A DNA stretch of 64,000 nucleotides from Gracilibacillus caseinilyticus. Lineage in GTDB: Bacteria > Bacillota > Bacilli > Bacillales > Amphibacillaceae. This document shows, piece by piece, positions 25,408 to 34,939 of this stretch. The translations under genes and the position numbers were made by a program. The stretch covers positions 2,294,001-2,358,000 of the forward strand of contig NZ_CP095072.1 in NCBI RefSeq assembly GCF_022919115.1. Reading direction: 5' to 3'. The notes below the pieces were generated by a model that saw only the letters and a list, made by a program, of their open reading frames with translations, did no database searches and was not told the DNA's origin. Numbering within the stretch: the first letter of the stretch is position 1; each line of letters opens with the position of its first letter.

Positions 25408-26142
25408 ATGAAGTGTATCATATTAGCTGCCGGATATGCGACAAGATTGTATCCCTTAACGAGGTATAAAGCAAAGCCATTGTTAGAAGTGGCGGGAAAA
25501 TCTATCTTAGAGCGAATCATGAAAAAGGTCGACGCAGTGCGCGAAATTGATCAGGTGTGGATTGTAACGAATAACAAATTTGCCGAAAGTTTTCAAGACT
25601 GGTCGAATCATTATACAGGTGCCAAACCAATCAAGGTGATCAATGATCAAACGACTTCTAATGAAAATCGCCTCGGGGCAATCGGAGATATCCAGTATGT
25701 ATTAGAGCAGGCGAACATTAGTGATGATGTAATGGTTCTTGCCGGTGATAACTTGTTCGATTTTCAATTAAAAGATTTCGTCTCCTTTTGTACGGAAAAA
25801 GGTACCGATTGTATTAGCTGCCATGCTTTAGAGGATCTGGATGAGCTGCAAAGAACAGGGGTTGTGGAAGTGGCGGAGGATGGGAAGGTACTTTCATTCG
25901 AAGAAAAGCCGCCAAAGCCAAAATCACAGTTAGCAGCACCACCTATTTATCTGTATCGAAGAGAGACGTTACCACTTTTTGCGAAGTACCTGCAAGAGGG
26001 AAATAATCCAGATGCACCGGGGCATTTTGTTCCGTGGCTGATTCAGCAGAAGGACGTTTATGCTTATCAATTTGCAGGATATCGATATGATATTGGCACG
26101 TTGGACAGTTATGAGACAGTGCAGAAGATGTTTGCTGAGTAA
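25408..26142 (+). CDS. Sugar-phosphate nucleotidyltransferase
   Basis: 244 residues from the ATG at 25408, behind AAGGAG. N-terminal nucleotide-binding signature MKCIILAAGYATRLYPLTRYKAKPLLEVAGKSILERI, then VMVLAGDNLFDF with the metal Asp, VLSFEEKPPKPKSQLAAPPIYLY and YDIGTLDSYE. It transfers a nucleotide to a sugar 1-phosphate, as RmlA- or LicC-type enzymes do, making an activated sugar for a surface polymer. The exact sugar and nucleotide cannot be told. It lies downstream of ugd and converges on ade across a shared terminator. Confidence 0.85.
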   Translation: MKCIILAAGYATRLYPLTRYKAKPLLEVAGKSILERIMKKVDAVREIDQVWIVTNNKFAESFQDWSNHYTGAKPIKVINDQTTSNENRLGAIGDIQYVLEQANISDDVMVLAGDNLFDFQLKDFVSFCTEKGTDCISCHALEDLDELQRTGVVEVAEDGKVLSFEEKPPKPKSQLAAPPIYLYRRETLPLFAKYLQEGNNPDAPGHFVPWLIQQKDVYAYQFAGYRYDIGTLDSYETVQKMFAE

Positions 26143-26146
26143 TTAA

Positions 26147-26181
26147 AAAAGCGATCCTTCCTTCAGGAAAAGATCGCTTTT
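26147..26181. terminator. Bidirectional terminator between convergent genes
   Basis: AAAAGCGATC (26147-26156) and GATCGCTTTT (26172-26181), with an inner TTCC/GGAA stem. A and T tracts lie on both sides. Confidence 0.8.
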
Positions 26182-26189
26182 CGTATGTC

Positions 26190-27956
26190 TCAGTCCATAA
26201 ACAAAGGTACAATCTCCTGCCTATCGACATCCACTAGCCCCAGGTCCGAAATTTTGGCTTTTGGTATCACGGGCAGGGTTACTGCGATGAGACGGTGGAT
26301 CGGATTCTTGCCAGGCATGATGTCGTCTTGCAATAGGTTAACAAATGCATCAATTTTTGGAGTCAGTTCCTCAGCAGTGTCTGTACTCATCAATCCCGCT
26401 ACTGGCAACGGCAGTTCAGCTACGATTTCACCGTCTTTCACTGCGACCATCCCACCATTCAATTCTTTAGCACGATTAGCTGCGATCGCCATGTCTTTTT
26501 TGTTTACACCTAGTACGGCTAAGTGATGACTGTCATGGGCAACAGTAGTAGCGACGGCACCTTCCTTAATACCATAACCAGCTAGTATGCCAACCGTTTT
26601 ATTGTGGTTTTTGCCATGGCGATGGAAGACGCCAATGTAATTAAGTGGTGCTTTTTTACCTTGATAACTTTCTAAACTTAGCTCACCATTTATAATTGGC
26701 AAGGTTGTTTCGATAAAATTCGTTGGAATGCCAGGCGCAAAATCATATTCGATCACACGAACGTTGGCTTCCTCTAACGATTTGTCTGTGACGTCAATCG
26801 TGAAATCATCTTCTGTGATGTCGTCGACTTTTACCGTGTTGAAAAAGTGCTTCGGTGGTGCTAATTTTGGCTGTTCGAACTGGAGCTTTCCTTCTGTTAC
26901 GACATGATTTCCAGCTGTGAAAACATCTGAAATTACCATATCCTCCAGGCTATCGAGTAAGACGATATCTGCAATTCTGCTTGGTGCGATCGCTCCGATG
27001 TCTTTTCGTTGAAGGCGCTCAGCCGCATTTAATGTACCGAATCGGATCGCGTTTACCGGATTAATTCCTTCTTCTATTGCACGGCGGACGACATGATTCA
27101 TATGACCTCTTTGCACGAGATGATTTGCTTTTACATCGTCGGAACAAAGACAGACATTGGGGAGGTAGCCTTTATCTTTAATATAAGCTGCAATAGGACT
27201 CATATTTAATGAGAAAGAGCTCTCACGGATTTCGACGTACATACCTGCCTGTATTTTTTCTAACGCTTCTTCACCTGTTCTGCTTTCGTGATCAGAGTCA
27301 ACCCCAGCTACGAGATAAGCTGATAAGTCTCTACCGGTTACAGTTGGAGCATGTCCTTGTGCGATTTTACCTGCCTTTTTGGCAGCTTCGACAATCTTGA
27401 TCATTCTTTCATCTTGTTGAACGACACCAACATAATTCATGACTTCGGCAAGACCATCAATGCCATCCCATTGAAGCAAACGCTCGATCACTTCTGGCGT
27501 GAAATCAGCACCCGCTGTCTCCACTTTGGGAGCTGACGGGACACACGATGGCAAATAAGTTAAAATTCGTAAATCTACTTCTTTACTGGCATCGATCATA
27601 TAGGCAATGCCTTCTTCTCCTAACACGTTCCCGATTTCGTGGGGATCGGTGACAATCGTTGTTGTACCGTGGGGCAATACCGCTTCGGCATAAGCCCCAG
27701 GCGTTAACATACTGCTTTCGATGTGCAGGTGCGTATCAATTAAGCCTGGTATCGCAAATTTACCTTGTCCATCGATCACCTGATTGGCTGCCAGACTTGT
27801 TTCACCAGGTCTCGTCACATGTACAATTTTGTCCTGGTAGATACCGATTGCTGCTGGGTAGATTTCACCAGAAAATACATTGACTAATTGAATGTTCTCG
27901 ATAGCCAGGTCTAATGCAGCCTCGCCTCGTGCTGCGGAAATGATTGGATTTGTCAT
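26190..27956 (-). CDS. ade: Adenine deaminase
   Basis: 588 residues, the length of Bacillus AdeC. Metal site GLIDTHLHIESSML, then TTIVTDPHEIGNVLG, IDGLAEVMNYVGV, GHAPTVTGRDLSAYLVAGVDSDHES, and the C-terminal region VATTVAHDSHHLAVLG. It converts adenine to hypoxanthine and ammonia in the cytosol. RBS GAGGAGG precedes the ATG. It follows the purine permease with 15 bases between, so uptake and deamination form one operon under the PurR boxes at 29346-29385. Complete and confidently named. Confidence 0.95.
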   Translation of the reverse strand: MTNPIISAARGEAALDLAIENIQLVNVFSGEIYPAAIGIYQDKIVHVTRPGETSLAANQVIDGQGKFAIPGLIDTHLHIESSMLTPGAYAEAVLPHGTTTIVTDPHEIGNVLGEEGIAYMIDASKEVDLRILTYLPSCVPSAPKVETAGADFTPEVIERLLQWDGIDGLAEVMNYVGVVQQDERMIKIVEAAKKAGKIAQGHAPTVTGRDLSAYLVAGVDSDHESRTGEEALEKIQAGMYVEIRESSFSLNMSPIAAYIKDKGYLPNVCLCSDDVKANHLVQRGHMNHVVRRAIEEGINPVNAIRFGTLNAAERLQRKDIGAIAPSRIADIVLLDSLEDMVISDVFTAGNHVVTEGKLQFEQPKLAPPKHFFNTVKVDDITEDDFTIDVTDKSLEEANVRVIEYDFAPGIPTNFIETTLPIINGELSLESYQGKKAPLNYIGVFHRHGKNHNKTVGILAGYGIKEGAVATTVAHDSHHLAVLGVNKKDMAIAANRAKELNGGMVAVKDGEIVAELPLPVAGLMSTDTAEELTPKIDAFVNLLQDDIMPGKNPIHRLIAVTLPVIPKAKISDLGLVDVDRQEIVPLFMD

Positions 27957-27971
27957 GGTAAACCTCCTCTT

Positions 27972-29276
27972 TTATTTAAGCCATAGATAGTAAATAAGCG
28001 GAACACATAGGATGAAGAGTCCGATTGGTACCTCTTTAATTTTTCCTGCAAATAATTTAGCTGCTACGTAAGAAAGAACACCGAACACAATTCCGTTTGC
28101 GATACTGAAAGAGAAACCAGTAACGATGACGGTGATAAAAGCAGGCATGGACTCATCAACCTCGTCAAATTCGATATTTTTCAGTCCGGAAAGCATTGAA
28201 ATACCAACGATGATAAGAGCCGGTGCTATCGCAACACTAGGAATCATTAATAATATTGGAGTTAACAATAAACAAAGTAAAAAGATAAATCCAGTTGAAA
28301 CCGAGGTTAAACCAGAACGACCGCCTGCTTCGACACCACTAGCGGACTCGATATAGGTCGTTACTGTAGTGACACCCATGAATGAACCACCAACAGATGC
28401 TACAGCATCTACTAAGAAAGGCTTTTTAATATCAGGTAAGTTTCCGTCTTTGTTGAGCATTCCTGCTTTTCCGCCGACACCTAGTAACGTACCAACTGTA
28501 GAGAAGAAGTCTCCGACAAAGAAGGTGAACATTAATGGGAAGAAGGACCATTTTAATGCTTCCATCCAGTCAACTTGAAATACAATGTCAGATGGACTTG
28601 GTGGCAGTTCAAAGAAACTGTCCGGCATTTGCGTAATGCCAAGCGGGATACCAATGATCGTTGTAATAAAAATTCCGTATAATACGGCGCCTTTCACTTT
28701 TCGTGCCATTAAGCCTAAAATAACAATTAAACCAATAAGAGCGAGGATTACATTTTTATCATGTAAGGAGCCTAATGTTAAATTCTCACTATCGATATTC
28801 AATACGACTAGTCCAGAATCAGTCAAACCGATCGCTGCAATGAAAATACCAACCGCAGCTCCGATAGCAAGCTTGATATTCTTCGGAATCATTTCGGCAA
28901 TCGCATCACGAATACCGAGCAGTGTTAAGATTAGAAAAACAACACCAGAGATTAGAACCATACCTAGAGCTGTTTGCCAGGTAGCCAACCCAGCTGCGAC
29001 AATCGAATAAGCAAAAAAGGCATTCCCGCCCATACCGGGCGCTAAGGCAAACGGACGGTTGGTAAAAACTCCCATTATGATCGTGAAAATACCGGAGACG
29101 ATAATAGTAGATACCATAACCGCACCAGCAGGCATGCCAGCTGCTGTCATTAAACTTGGCTGAACAATGATGATATATGCCATTGTAATGAAGGTTGTTA
29201 AACCAGCCATTAATTCTGTGCGTATATTCGTGTTTAACTCTTTTAAATGAAAGAGCTTTTCTAGTAGTTGACGCAT
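27972..29276 (-). CDS. pbuG: NCS2-family purine permease (PbuG/AzgA-like)
   Basis: 434 residues from the ATG at 29276, which has AGGAGG 9 bases before it; an upstream in-frame start at 29300 lies before that site. About twelve or more TM helices. Family motifs: ELMAGLTTFITMAYIIIVQPSL, FALAPGMGGNAFFAYSIV, AIGAAVGIFIAAIGL, FFVGDFFSTVGTLLGVGGKAGML, SFMGVTTVTTYIESASGVEAGGRSGLTSV. This is the AzgA-like branch (guanine, hypoxanthine or adenine uptake by proton symport). Paired with ade it probably brings in adenine or hypoxanthine. First gene of the operon. Confidence 0.9.
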   Translation of the reverse strand: MRQLLEKLFHLKELNTNIRTELMAGLTTFITMAYIIIVQPSLMTAAGMPAGAVMVSTIIVSGIFTIIMGVFTNRPFALAPGMGGNAFFAYSIVAAGLATWQTALGMVLISGVVFLILTLLGIRDAIAEMIPKNIKLAIGAAVGIFIAAIGLTDSGLVVLNIDSENLTLGSLHDKNVILALIGLIVILGLMARKVKGAVLYGIFITTIIGIPLGITQMPDSFFELPPSPSDIVFQVDWMEALKWSFFPLMFTFFVGDFFSTVGTLLGVGGKAGMLNKDGNLPDIKKPFLVDAVASVGGSFMGVTTVTTYIESASGVEAGGRSGLTSVSTGFIFLLCLLLTPILLMIPSVAIAPALIIVGISMLSGLKNIEFDEVDESMPAFITVIVTGFSFSIANGIVFGVLSYVAAKLFAGKIKEVPIGLFILCVPLIYYLWLK

Positions 29277-29321
29277 GTGCGATTTCCTCCTATAAGTCAT
29301 GTAATTATTATATTTTCCTCA

Positions 29322-29350
29322 ATTATATACAATATTCGACATAAAGACAA
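29322..29350 (-). promoter_or_regulatory. Promoter of the purine permease-ade operon
   Basis: On the minus strand: -35 TTGTCT (29350-29345), a 17-base spacer, and -10 TATAAT (29327-29322). This is a near-consensus housekeeping promoter. One of the PurR boxes overlaps the -35. Confidence 0.75.
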
Positions 29351-29385
29351 ACGTTTTTTAATTTTATTGTCATAATGTTCGTTTT
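29346..29385. promoter_or_regulatory. PurR box pair between divergent purine operons
   Basis: AATGTTCGTTTT (29374-29385) is, on the other strand, an exact match to the PurBox AWWWCGAACWWT. A second inverted copy around CAAAC (29348-29352) has one mismatch. The 24 bases between the two five-base cores equal the spacing at the B. subtilis pur operon. The pair covers the -35 of the permease promoter and the region of the -35 for the divergent gene. Confidence 0.8.
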
Positions 29386-29407
29386 TAGGTCGCGAAAGGT
29401 GTATAAT
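29379..29407 (+). promoter_or_regulatory. Promoter of the amidohydrolase gene
   Basis: -10 TATAAT at 29402-29407 is perfect; the -35 TTCGTT at 29379-29384 is weak, at 17 bases. The ATG at 29406 inside the -10 is therefore not a start codon. Confidence 0.65.
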
Positions 29408-29441
29408 GAATCTTAAGTTTTATACGGAAAAGGGGCATAAA

Positions 29442-30683
29442 ATGCATTGGGATCAAGCTAAAGAAACATTTATTTATCAACAAACCGAAGCGAGCATCAA
29501 ATGGCTTAGTCAATTTAGTAATAGTGATGGAGAAGGCGTTACTCGTCTTGTGTATACAAACCCCTGGCTGCTGGCACAATCAGCTTTACAGGAAAAATGT
29601 GAAGCAATGGGACTGGAAACGAGAATGGATCCGGCGGGTAACGTGTTTGCTTCTTTCAAAGGTAACGAACAGGGAGTGGTGTTAACTGGATCCCACATAG
29701 ATACCGTAAAAAATGGTGGCAAATATGACGGCGCATACGGCATTGTAGCAGGTCTTGTTGCTATAAAATTTTTACAGGAATATCTGGGGATTCCTAAGAA
29801 AACAATCGAGCTGGTTTCCTTTTGTGAAGAGGAGGGCAGTCGTTATCCATTGACGTTCTGGGGCTCTCGATTAATCACGGAAGAGGTAGATGCTATTCCA
29901 TCCGTTCAAGAAGACAAAGGGCATATTACGTTGAAAGAAGCGATGAATGATGTCGGCCTATCTATTGACGAGCTAAGCTTGATCAAAAAAAGAAACGATA
30001 TCCAGGCATTTATTGAACTGCATGTTGAGCAAGGAATGAGACTGGAGGCGAACGAAAAACAGATCGGTGTTGTGGAACAAATTGCGGGTGTACATCGCTT
30101 TACTGTCACTGTTACGGGACAAGCCAATCATGCGGGGACAACGCCAATGACAATGCGGCAGGATGCGGTATATGGTGCCAGTCAAATGATTCAGTGGGTA
30201 ACAGAGCAGGCGAAACAATATGGAGAGCCGTTTGTTGCAACTGTCGGGCAAATGAGTGTAAAGCCAAATGTGCCGAACGTGATTGCAAATGAGGTCACTT
30301 TTACAGTAGATGTCCGTTCTCCTCAACCTGATACATTACAAACGTTTAAGGAAGAAATGACCACTGTATTTAAAAAAATTGCAGTTGTGAATGATTTAGA
30401 TATTGTGGTTGAACAATGGTTAGCAACACCACCTATTATGATGGATTCAGAGCTGACGGCGACAGCAAAAGCAATTTGCGATGAGCAGCAATTATCCTAT
30501 CAGATGATGACAAGCGGAGCAGGGCATGATGCGCAAATTATGGCTAAGCATTATCATACTGCATTACTGTTTGTACCAAGTTACCGAGGGATTAGTCATT
30601 CGCCGTTGGAACATACAAGTACAGCGGATCTGGCAGCAGGGGTAAAAGTGTTGGTTGAATTATTGTATCGGCTTGCTTATTGA
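29442..30683 (+). CDS. M20-family allantoate/N-carbamoyl amino acid amidohydrolase
   Basis: 413 residues from the ATG at 29442 with AAAAGGGG before it. Bi-metal aminoacylase fold: GSHIDTVKNGGKYDGAYGIVAGLVA, CEEEGSRYPLTFWGSRL, ELHVEQGMRLEA, GQANHAGTTPMTMRQDAV, SGAGHDAQIMA, PSYRGISHSPLE. This is the AllC / hydantoinase-carbamoylase (AmaB) group. Next to adenine deaminase and a purine permease, allantoate amidohydrolase is the likelier role, releasing ammonia from the purine breakdown product, but N-carbamoyl amino acid hydrolysis cannot be excluded. Probably PurR-controlled. Confidence 0.85.
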   Translation: MHWDQAKETFIYQQTEASIKWLSQFSNSDGEGVTRLVYTNPWLLAQSALQEKCEAMGLETRMDPAGNVFASFKGNEQGVVLTGSHIDTVKNGGKYDGAYGIVAGLVAIKFLQEYLGIPKKTIELVSFCEEEGSRYPLTFWGSRLITEEVDAIPSVQEDKGHITLKEAMNDVGLSIDELSLIKKRNDIQAFIELHVEQGMRLEANEKQIGVVEQIAGVHRFTVTVTGQANHAGTTPMTMRQDAVYGASQMIQWVTEQAKQYGEPFVATVGQMSVKPNVPNVIANEVTFTVDVRSPQPDTLQTFKEEMTTVFKKIAVVNDLDIVVEQWLATPPIMMDSELTATAKAICDEQQLSYQMMTSGAGHDAQIMAKHYHTALLFVPSYRGISHSPLEHTSTADLAAGVKVLVELLYRLAY

Positions 30684-30725
30684 TGTGGTTATGCCTGTAT
30701 TTATTGTTCGTGATTTATCAAAAAT

Positions 30726-30762
30726 GATTCGGAAAGCTATATCATAAAAAGCTTTCTGAATC
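30726..30762 (+). terminator. Hairpin after the amidohydrolase gene
   Basis: GATTCGGAAAGCT (30726-30738) and AGCTTTCTGAATC (30750-30762) pair over 13 bases with one wobble. The T tail is short. Confidence 0.55.
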
Positions 30763-31014
30763 GTTATATTATCTTTAAAAGAAATAACAAATAGAGTTTC
30801 TGTGTACAAAAGTGAGGAAACAATGCTACTTCATTATTTTCAGAAGAAACAAAAGAAGCAAAGTGTCATAAGTTTAGAAAATAATCATTATATTGTCTAT
30901 CGGCTATAATTCTTAGTTAGTTTATTGCAGTTACTTGATAAGACAAAATTATGATTATATACGGAATGTAAGAATAGATTTTACAATGTGAATAAATAAA
31001 GAAAGGGTGATTGT
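30763..31014. other. Intergenic leader of the first sugar-binding lipoprotein gene
   Basis: About 250 AT-rich bases without an open frame. It presumably carries the promoter for the next gene; no clear operator or riboswitch could be recognised. Confidence 0.35.
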
Positions 31015-32517
31015 ATGTATAAGATGAAAACTGTTATATTATTCATGGTATTATGTATTGTTTTATTTGGTTGCAGCAATAATGAAAGCGCTTCTAATAA
31101 TGGGGAGGGAAACACTGGAGAAGGAAATGAAGATTTAAATGAAATTACAATTTACACACCTCTGCACAGTGCAGAAACACCTGATTCAAAAATCGAAGGA
31201 ACAATTGAAGAACTGACTGGTGTATCCCTTAATTTGCAATATATTCCCGCTAACAATTATCAAGATAGGATGAATACTTCATTTGCAACAGATAGTATGC
31301 CAGAGGTCGCGAATATTCCTATAGAGGGTATATATAAAGAGGCAATTAGAGACGGGCAATTTTGGGAGATAGAACCTTACTTAGATGAATTTGAGAATTT
31401 AAAAAAATTAAAAGAAGAGATATTAGATAATACAAGGGTGGATGGCAAATTATATTCTTTATATCAAGGTCGTCCTTTATCTAGACAAGGAATTATTTAT
31501 CGAAAGGATTGGGCGGAAAACTTAGGACTAGATACACCTCGAACAACGGAAGAATTTTATGACATGTTAAAACAATTTACAGAAAATGATCCAGATGGAA
31601 ATGGTAAAGACGATACAATTGGATTAGCTGACCGAGGCGATTTAGCATATGGATCTTTTAATACCATAGCATCATGGTTTAATTCACCTAATGAATGGGG
31701 AGAAAAAGATGGTGAATTATTACCTTCATTTATGTTTCCGGAGTACAAAGAAACATTAAATTTTATGAGAAAGTTGCATAAAAATGGTTATATCAACCAA
31801 GATTTTCCTGTAACTAGTAAACCAGATCAACAAGATATGATTAAATCTGGTAAAGCAGGTGCCTATATTGGATGTATGTGTGATGTTAGTGCGCTTCAAA
31901 GTGATGGATCGGTTAATAATCCAGATATGGAATTAGATGTCCATAATCAAATAAAGGGTCCTAATGGGGAGTACCAAATATGGTCCATTCCTGGTTATAA
32001 TCATCCTTATTTCTTTCCAAAATCTTCTGTAGAAACAGAGGATGAATTAAAAGTTATCTTAGGTTTTTTTGATAAACTAATGGAACCAGAAGTAGCGAAT
32101 ACGGTGTACTGGGGTATGGAAGGGGAACATTATAACGTGGAAAATGGGAAAGCAGTTGCAATTGAAGATACTGGAAAATTGGATAGAGAGGTCATACCTT
32201 ATCAAACGCTGGAGGTAGGAGAACCTGATACCAATGGAAGGTATGAGGGAAGTTTTCCGTTAGAAGCAAGAGAGAAAGCTAATGAATTATTTAAAGATAA
32301 CGAGAATTATTTGATCAAAAATCCTACCATTACGTTGGATTCTGAAACATATGATCTTAAGAGTGAAGAATTAAATACGATTATGGTAGATGCAACATTT
32401 AATTATATATTAGGAGAAATCGATGAACAGGGTTTTGATGAAGCAGTCGAAAAATGGAAATCATCAGGAGGAGAAGATGTGGTAGAGGAGTTCAATACTT
32501 CATATAAAGAGAGTTAA
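31015..32517 (+). CDS. Extracellular sugar-binding lipoprotein (LplA/YtcQ-like), copy 1
   Basis: 500 residues. Lipoprotein signal peptide ending LFGCSNN, so it is anchored outside the membrane. The large family-1 solute-binding fold follows: EITIYTPLHSAETPDSKIEG, DGKLYSLYQGRPLSRQGIIYRKDWAENLGLDTP, ENDPDGNGKDDTIGLADRG (a calcium-loop-like DPDGNG), and TNGRYEGSF. Relatives serve the rhamnogalacturonan and oligosaccharide importers of Bacillus (LplA, YtcQ). No permease genes are nearby; instead an AraC regulator of the YtdP type follows and a close paralogue lies at 34940-36460. It may work with distant permeases or as a sensor partner. Confidence 0.9.
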   Translation: MYKMKTVILFMVLCIVLFGCSNNESASNNGEGNTGEGNEDLNEITIYTPLHSAETPDSKIEGTIEELTGVSLNLQYIPANNYQDRMNTSFATDSMPEVANIPIEGIYKEAIRDGQFWEIEPYLDEFENLKKLKEEILDNTRVDGKLYSLYQGRPLSRQGIIYRKDWAENLGLDTPRTTEEFYDMLKQFTENDPDGNGKDDTIGLADRGDLAYGSFNTIASWFNSPNEWGEKDGELLPSFMFPEYKETLNFMRKLHKNGYINQDFPVTSKPDQQDMIKSGKAGAYIGCMCDVSALQSDGSVNNPDMELDVHNQIKGPNGEYQIWSIPGYNHPYFFPKSSVETEDELKVILGFFDKLMEPEVANTVYWGMEGEHYNVENGKAVAIEDTGKLDREVIPYQTLEVGEPDTNGRYEGSFPLEAREKANELFKDNENYLIKNPTITLDSETYDLKSEELNTIMVDATFNYILGEIDEQGFDEAVEKWKSSGGEDVVEEFNTSYKES

Positions 32518-32530
32518 TTTCATGAAATAT

Positions 32531-32561
32531 AAAAAATAGCTGTGATAAGCAGCTATTTTTT
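32531..32561 (+). terminator. Rho-independent terminator
   Basis: Perfect 12-bp stem AAAAAATAGCTG (32531-32542) with CAGCTATTTTTT (32550-32561). Confidence 0.85.
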
Positions 32562-32634
32562 ATATTTAAAAGGTAAGTGTGGGTTTTTATGATAAACTAA
32601 TTTAAAAATGTATATCCTGATGGGAGGCCAAGTA

Positions 32635-34896
32635 TTGAAAAAAAGTTCGAAATTCTATATGAAGCTTTTGTCATTTGCATTGTTACTTGGGATAATCCCT
32701 GTAGTACTTGTTGGTATTTTTTCATATATTAATTCTGCGAACAGTATGCAGAAACAGGTAGAGAAAGAGAAATTACATAATGTCTTACAAACACAACTTA
32801 TGTATGAACAAGCTTTGAGGCAAGTAGATCAATCATTAACAAACTTCGGCATGTCATTACTTAGTAATCAATTATTAGAAGAACCATTAAAACCAAATCA
32901 ATTTCCTTTATACAGGGAATTAAAAGCCGAATTGAATAATTTACAACGGTTTGAAACTGGAGTGACAGATATCGTTTTTATCAATAAAGATTACGAATGG
33001 TTGGTTAGAAATAGAGGTTTAACGCAATGGAACCAAGAGGATCTGGCCGATATTCAGGAAATTGAGAGACTTAACAGTAATTCAACCTGGTTAGTTAATG
33101 AGGAGTATCACTTTGGTGTAGGAGCAAATGCTAGTACTAAATGTAAGCGTTATCTGGAAATGGTGAAAAGTTTACCTTTAAATAGTAGTCATGTGAAGGG
33201 ATATGTCATTGCCATGCTTCCTCTTTGTGAACTGGATAAACGTATCTCTGTTGATGGTGAGAATGGCATGACTTTAATTGTAAATGAACAAAATGAAATT
33301 GTTATGTCTCATGGAGATCAAAGCTTAGATGAAACGTATTTAAAAAATCAGTTATTAGAAAGAATAGATAAACGAGAGCAACATCAATTTTTAATGCCTT
33401 TAAATAAAGAGAAATATTTAGTTACTTATCGTAAATCTAATTATAATAGCTGGTTCTATATTAATTTTGTGAATATCGATGAAATAAAGGAAACCTCTCA
33501 TTCCATTGGTTGGTTTACATTAATGGTCTGTATCATTATTTTGTTAGGATTAATCGTTGTTGCCATTATTGGATCTGGGAAACTGTATGCACCAATTGGA
33601 AGGTTAATTCATTTATTGAAAGAGACAACGGGAGATTCAAAGAGTAATGATTTTGGGGATGAGCTTGTTGCAATAGAGAGTCATATTCATTTAATATCAG
33701 CGGAAAATGAAACACTAGAAGGTAAGATGAGATCACAAAATAGACAATTAAATCAATTTTTCGTAAATAAGTTAATCCAGGGTAAGGCTACTGAAAAAGA
33801 AATACATGAAAGAATGATAGAGGGAGAGTATGAGGAATATACGGTTATGAGTATACGTATTGATTCTTTTAAAGATACAGGGTTTACTCATGACGATCAG
33901 GATATGATTCTTTTTGCTATTCAATCGATAGTGGAAGACTTAATTAATGAGAAACAAACATTGCTTCCAATAGTGATAGAAAATAAACAAGTAACGGTTA
34001 TAAAAAGCACGGTTCAGGAAGGGGCTATTAAAAATGAACTCATCCATTTTATCCAAGAAAAAATTAAATTGATCTTAAAAATACCAGTAAGTATAGGTGT
34101 AAGTAATAGTTATGCAAATTTGAAAGAGTTAAATAAAGCTTACCAGGAAAGTGAGATTTCACTTAGACAAACATTAACCCTGGGTCAGGAGAAAATTATT
34201 TATTACGATACTGTACAGTCCTCTCATTTAGTAAGAAACCTTTATCCTAAGCAGATTCAACATGAATTATTTGAAGCAATAAAGTCGAATAATAAGCAAT
34301 TAGCAGACGAGAGATTAGGTGATATATTTGATCATATATTTGCTAATAAAATAAAGGATGAACAATATGAAATGACAATCATTCGTCTTTTGAATAATTT
34401 ATTTGAATTAGCAGAGAATTTATTAATTGAAATCGAAATTAAAGATGAAAGTCATTCATTGATTCATAAACTATATCAATTCCGCTCAAATGAAGAAGTT
34501 GAAAGTTGGTTCAAGTCGCATATTATTTATCCAATCATGGAAGCCTTCAATCGAAGAGCTGATAAGCAGTACCGTTCCATTTCAGATCAAGTCATCCATA
34601 TTATTCAGAGAGAATTTGATCAGGATTTAACCTTGGAAAGTGTCGCATTAAGGTTGCATTATAATACAAGTTATCTAAGCAGTTTATTTAGAAAAGAAAC
34701 GAATTTATCTTTTAGTGAATATCTATCACATTATCGTCTAGAGATTGCTAAAAAACTTTTGGAGGAGACATCTATATCAGTTAAAGAGATTGCTGAGCGA
34801 TTACGTTATAATAACTCACAAAATTTTATACGTTCCTTCCGAAAAAAAGCAGGTATAACTCCCGGACAGTACCGAAAAAAGATGAAAGAAATATAA
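32635..34896 (+). CDS. Membrane-bound AraC-family regulator (YtdP-like)
   Basis: 753 residues from the TTG at 32635, 7 bases after GGGAGG; the ATG at 32608 lies before that site. TM1 (FALLLGIIPVVLVGIFSYI) and TM2 (LMVCIIILLGLIVVAIIGSGKLY) enclose an extracellular sensor domain of about 260 residues. A cytosolic linker leads to a C-terminal AraC/XylS pair of helix-turn-helix motifs (DLTLESVALRLHYNTSYLSSLFRKETN and ISVKEIAERLRYNNSQNFIRSFRKKAG). B. subtilis YtdP of the rhamnogalacturonan region has the same plan. It lies between two paralogous binding proteins, so it probably senses a sugar, perhaps through them, and controls their genes. Confidence 0.9.
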   Translation: MKKSSKFYMKLLSFALLLGIIPVVLVGIFSYINSANSMQKQVEKEKLHNVLQTQLMYEQALRQVDQSLTNFGMSLLSNQLLEEPLKPNQFPLYRELKAELNNLQRFETGVTDIVFINKDYEWLVRNRGLTQWNQEDLADIQEIERLNSNSTWLVNEEYHFGVGANASTKCKRYLEMVKSLPLNSSHVKGYVIAMLPLCELDKRISVDGENGMTLIVNEQNEIVMSHGDQSLDETYLKNQLLERIDKREQHQFLMPLNKEKYLVTYRKSNYNSWFYINFVNIDEIKETSHSIGWFTLMVCIIILLGLIVVAIIGSGKLYAPIGRLIHLLKETTGDSKSNDFGDELVAIESHIHLISAENETLEGKMRSQNRQLNQFFVNKLIQGKATEKEIHERMIEGEYEEYTVMSIRIDSFKDTGFTHDDQDMILFAIQSIVEDLINEKQTLLPIVIENKQVTVIKSTVQEGAIKNELIHFIQEKIKLILKIPVSIGVSNSYANLKELNKAYQESEISLRQTLTLGQEKIIYYDTVQSSHLVRNLYPKQIQHELFEAIKSNNKQLADERLGDIFDHIFANKIKDEQYEMTIIRLLNNLFELAENLLIEIEIKDESHSLIHKLYQFRSNEEVESWFKSHIIYPIMEAFNRRADKQYRSISDQVIHIIQREFDQDLTLESVALRLHYNTSYLSSLFRKETNLSFSEYLSHYRLEIAKKLLEETSISVKEIAERLRYNNSQNFIRSFRKKAGITPGQYRKKMKEI

Positions 34897-34903
34897 AAAT
34901 TAG

Positions 34904-34931
34904 AGAGCCCCTCCATTAATGGAGGGGCTCT
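34904..34931. terminator. Bidirectional terminator
   Basis: A perfect 28-bp palindrome, AGAGCCCCTCCATT and its complement, between convergent genes, with A/T-rich flanks. Confidence 0.85.
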
Positions 34932-34939
34932 TATCAATA

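Noticed and set aside
28126..29010. Long open frames antisense to the purine permease
   Set aside because: Shadow frames of a well-supported gene; no RBS or family likeness.
29300..29405. Purine riboswitch before the permease-ade operon
   Set aside because: The leader between promoter and RBS is under 40 bases, too short for the aptamer; PurR boxes explain control better.
29406..29441. N-terminal extension of the allantoate-type amidohydrolase
   Set aside because: The ATG at 29406 overlaps a perfect -10 TATAAT.
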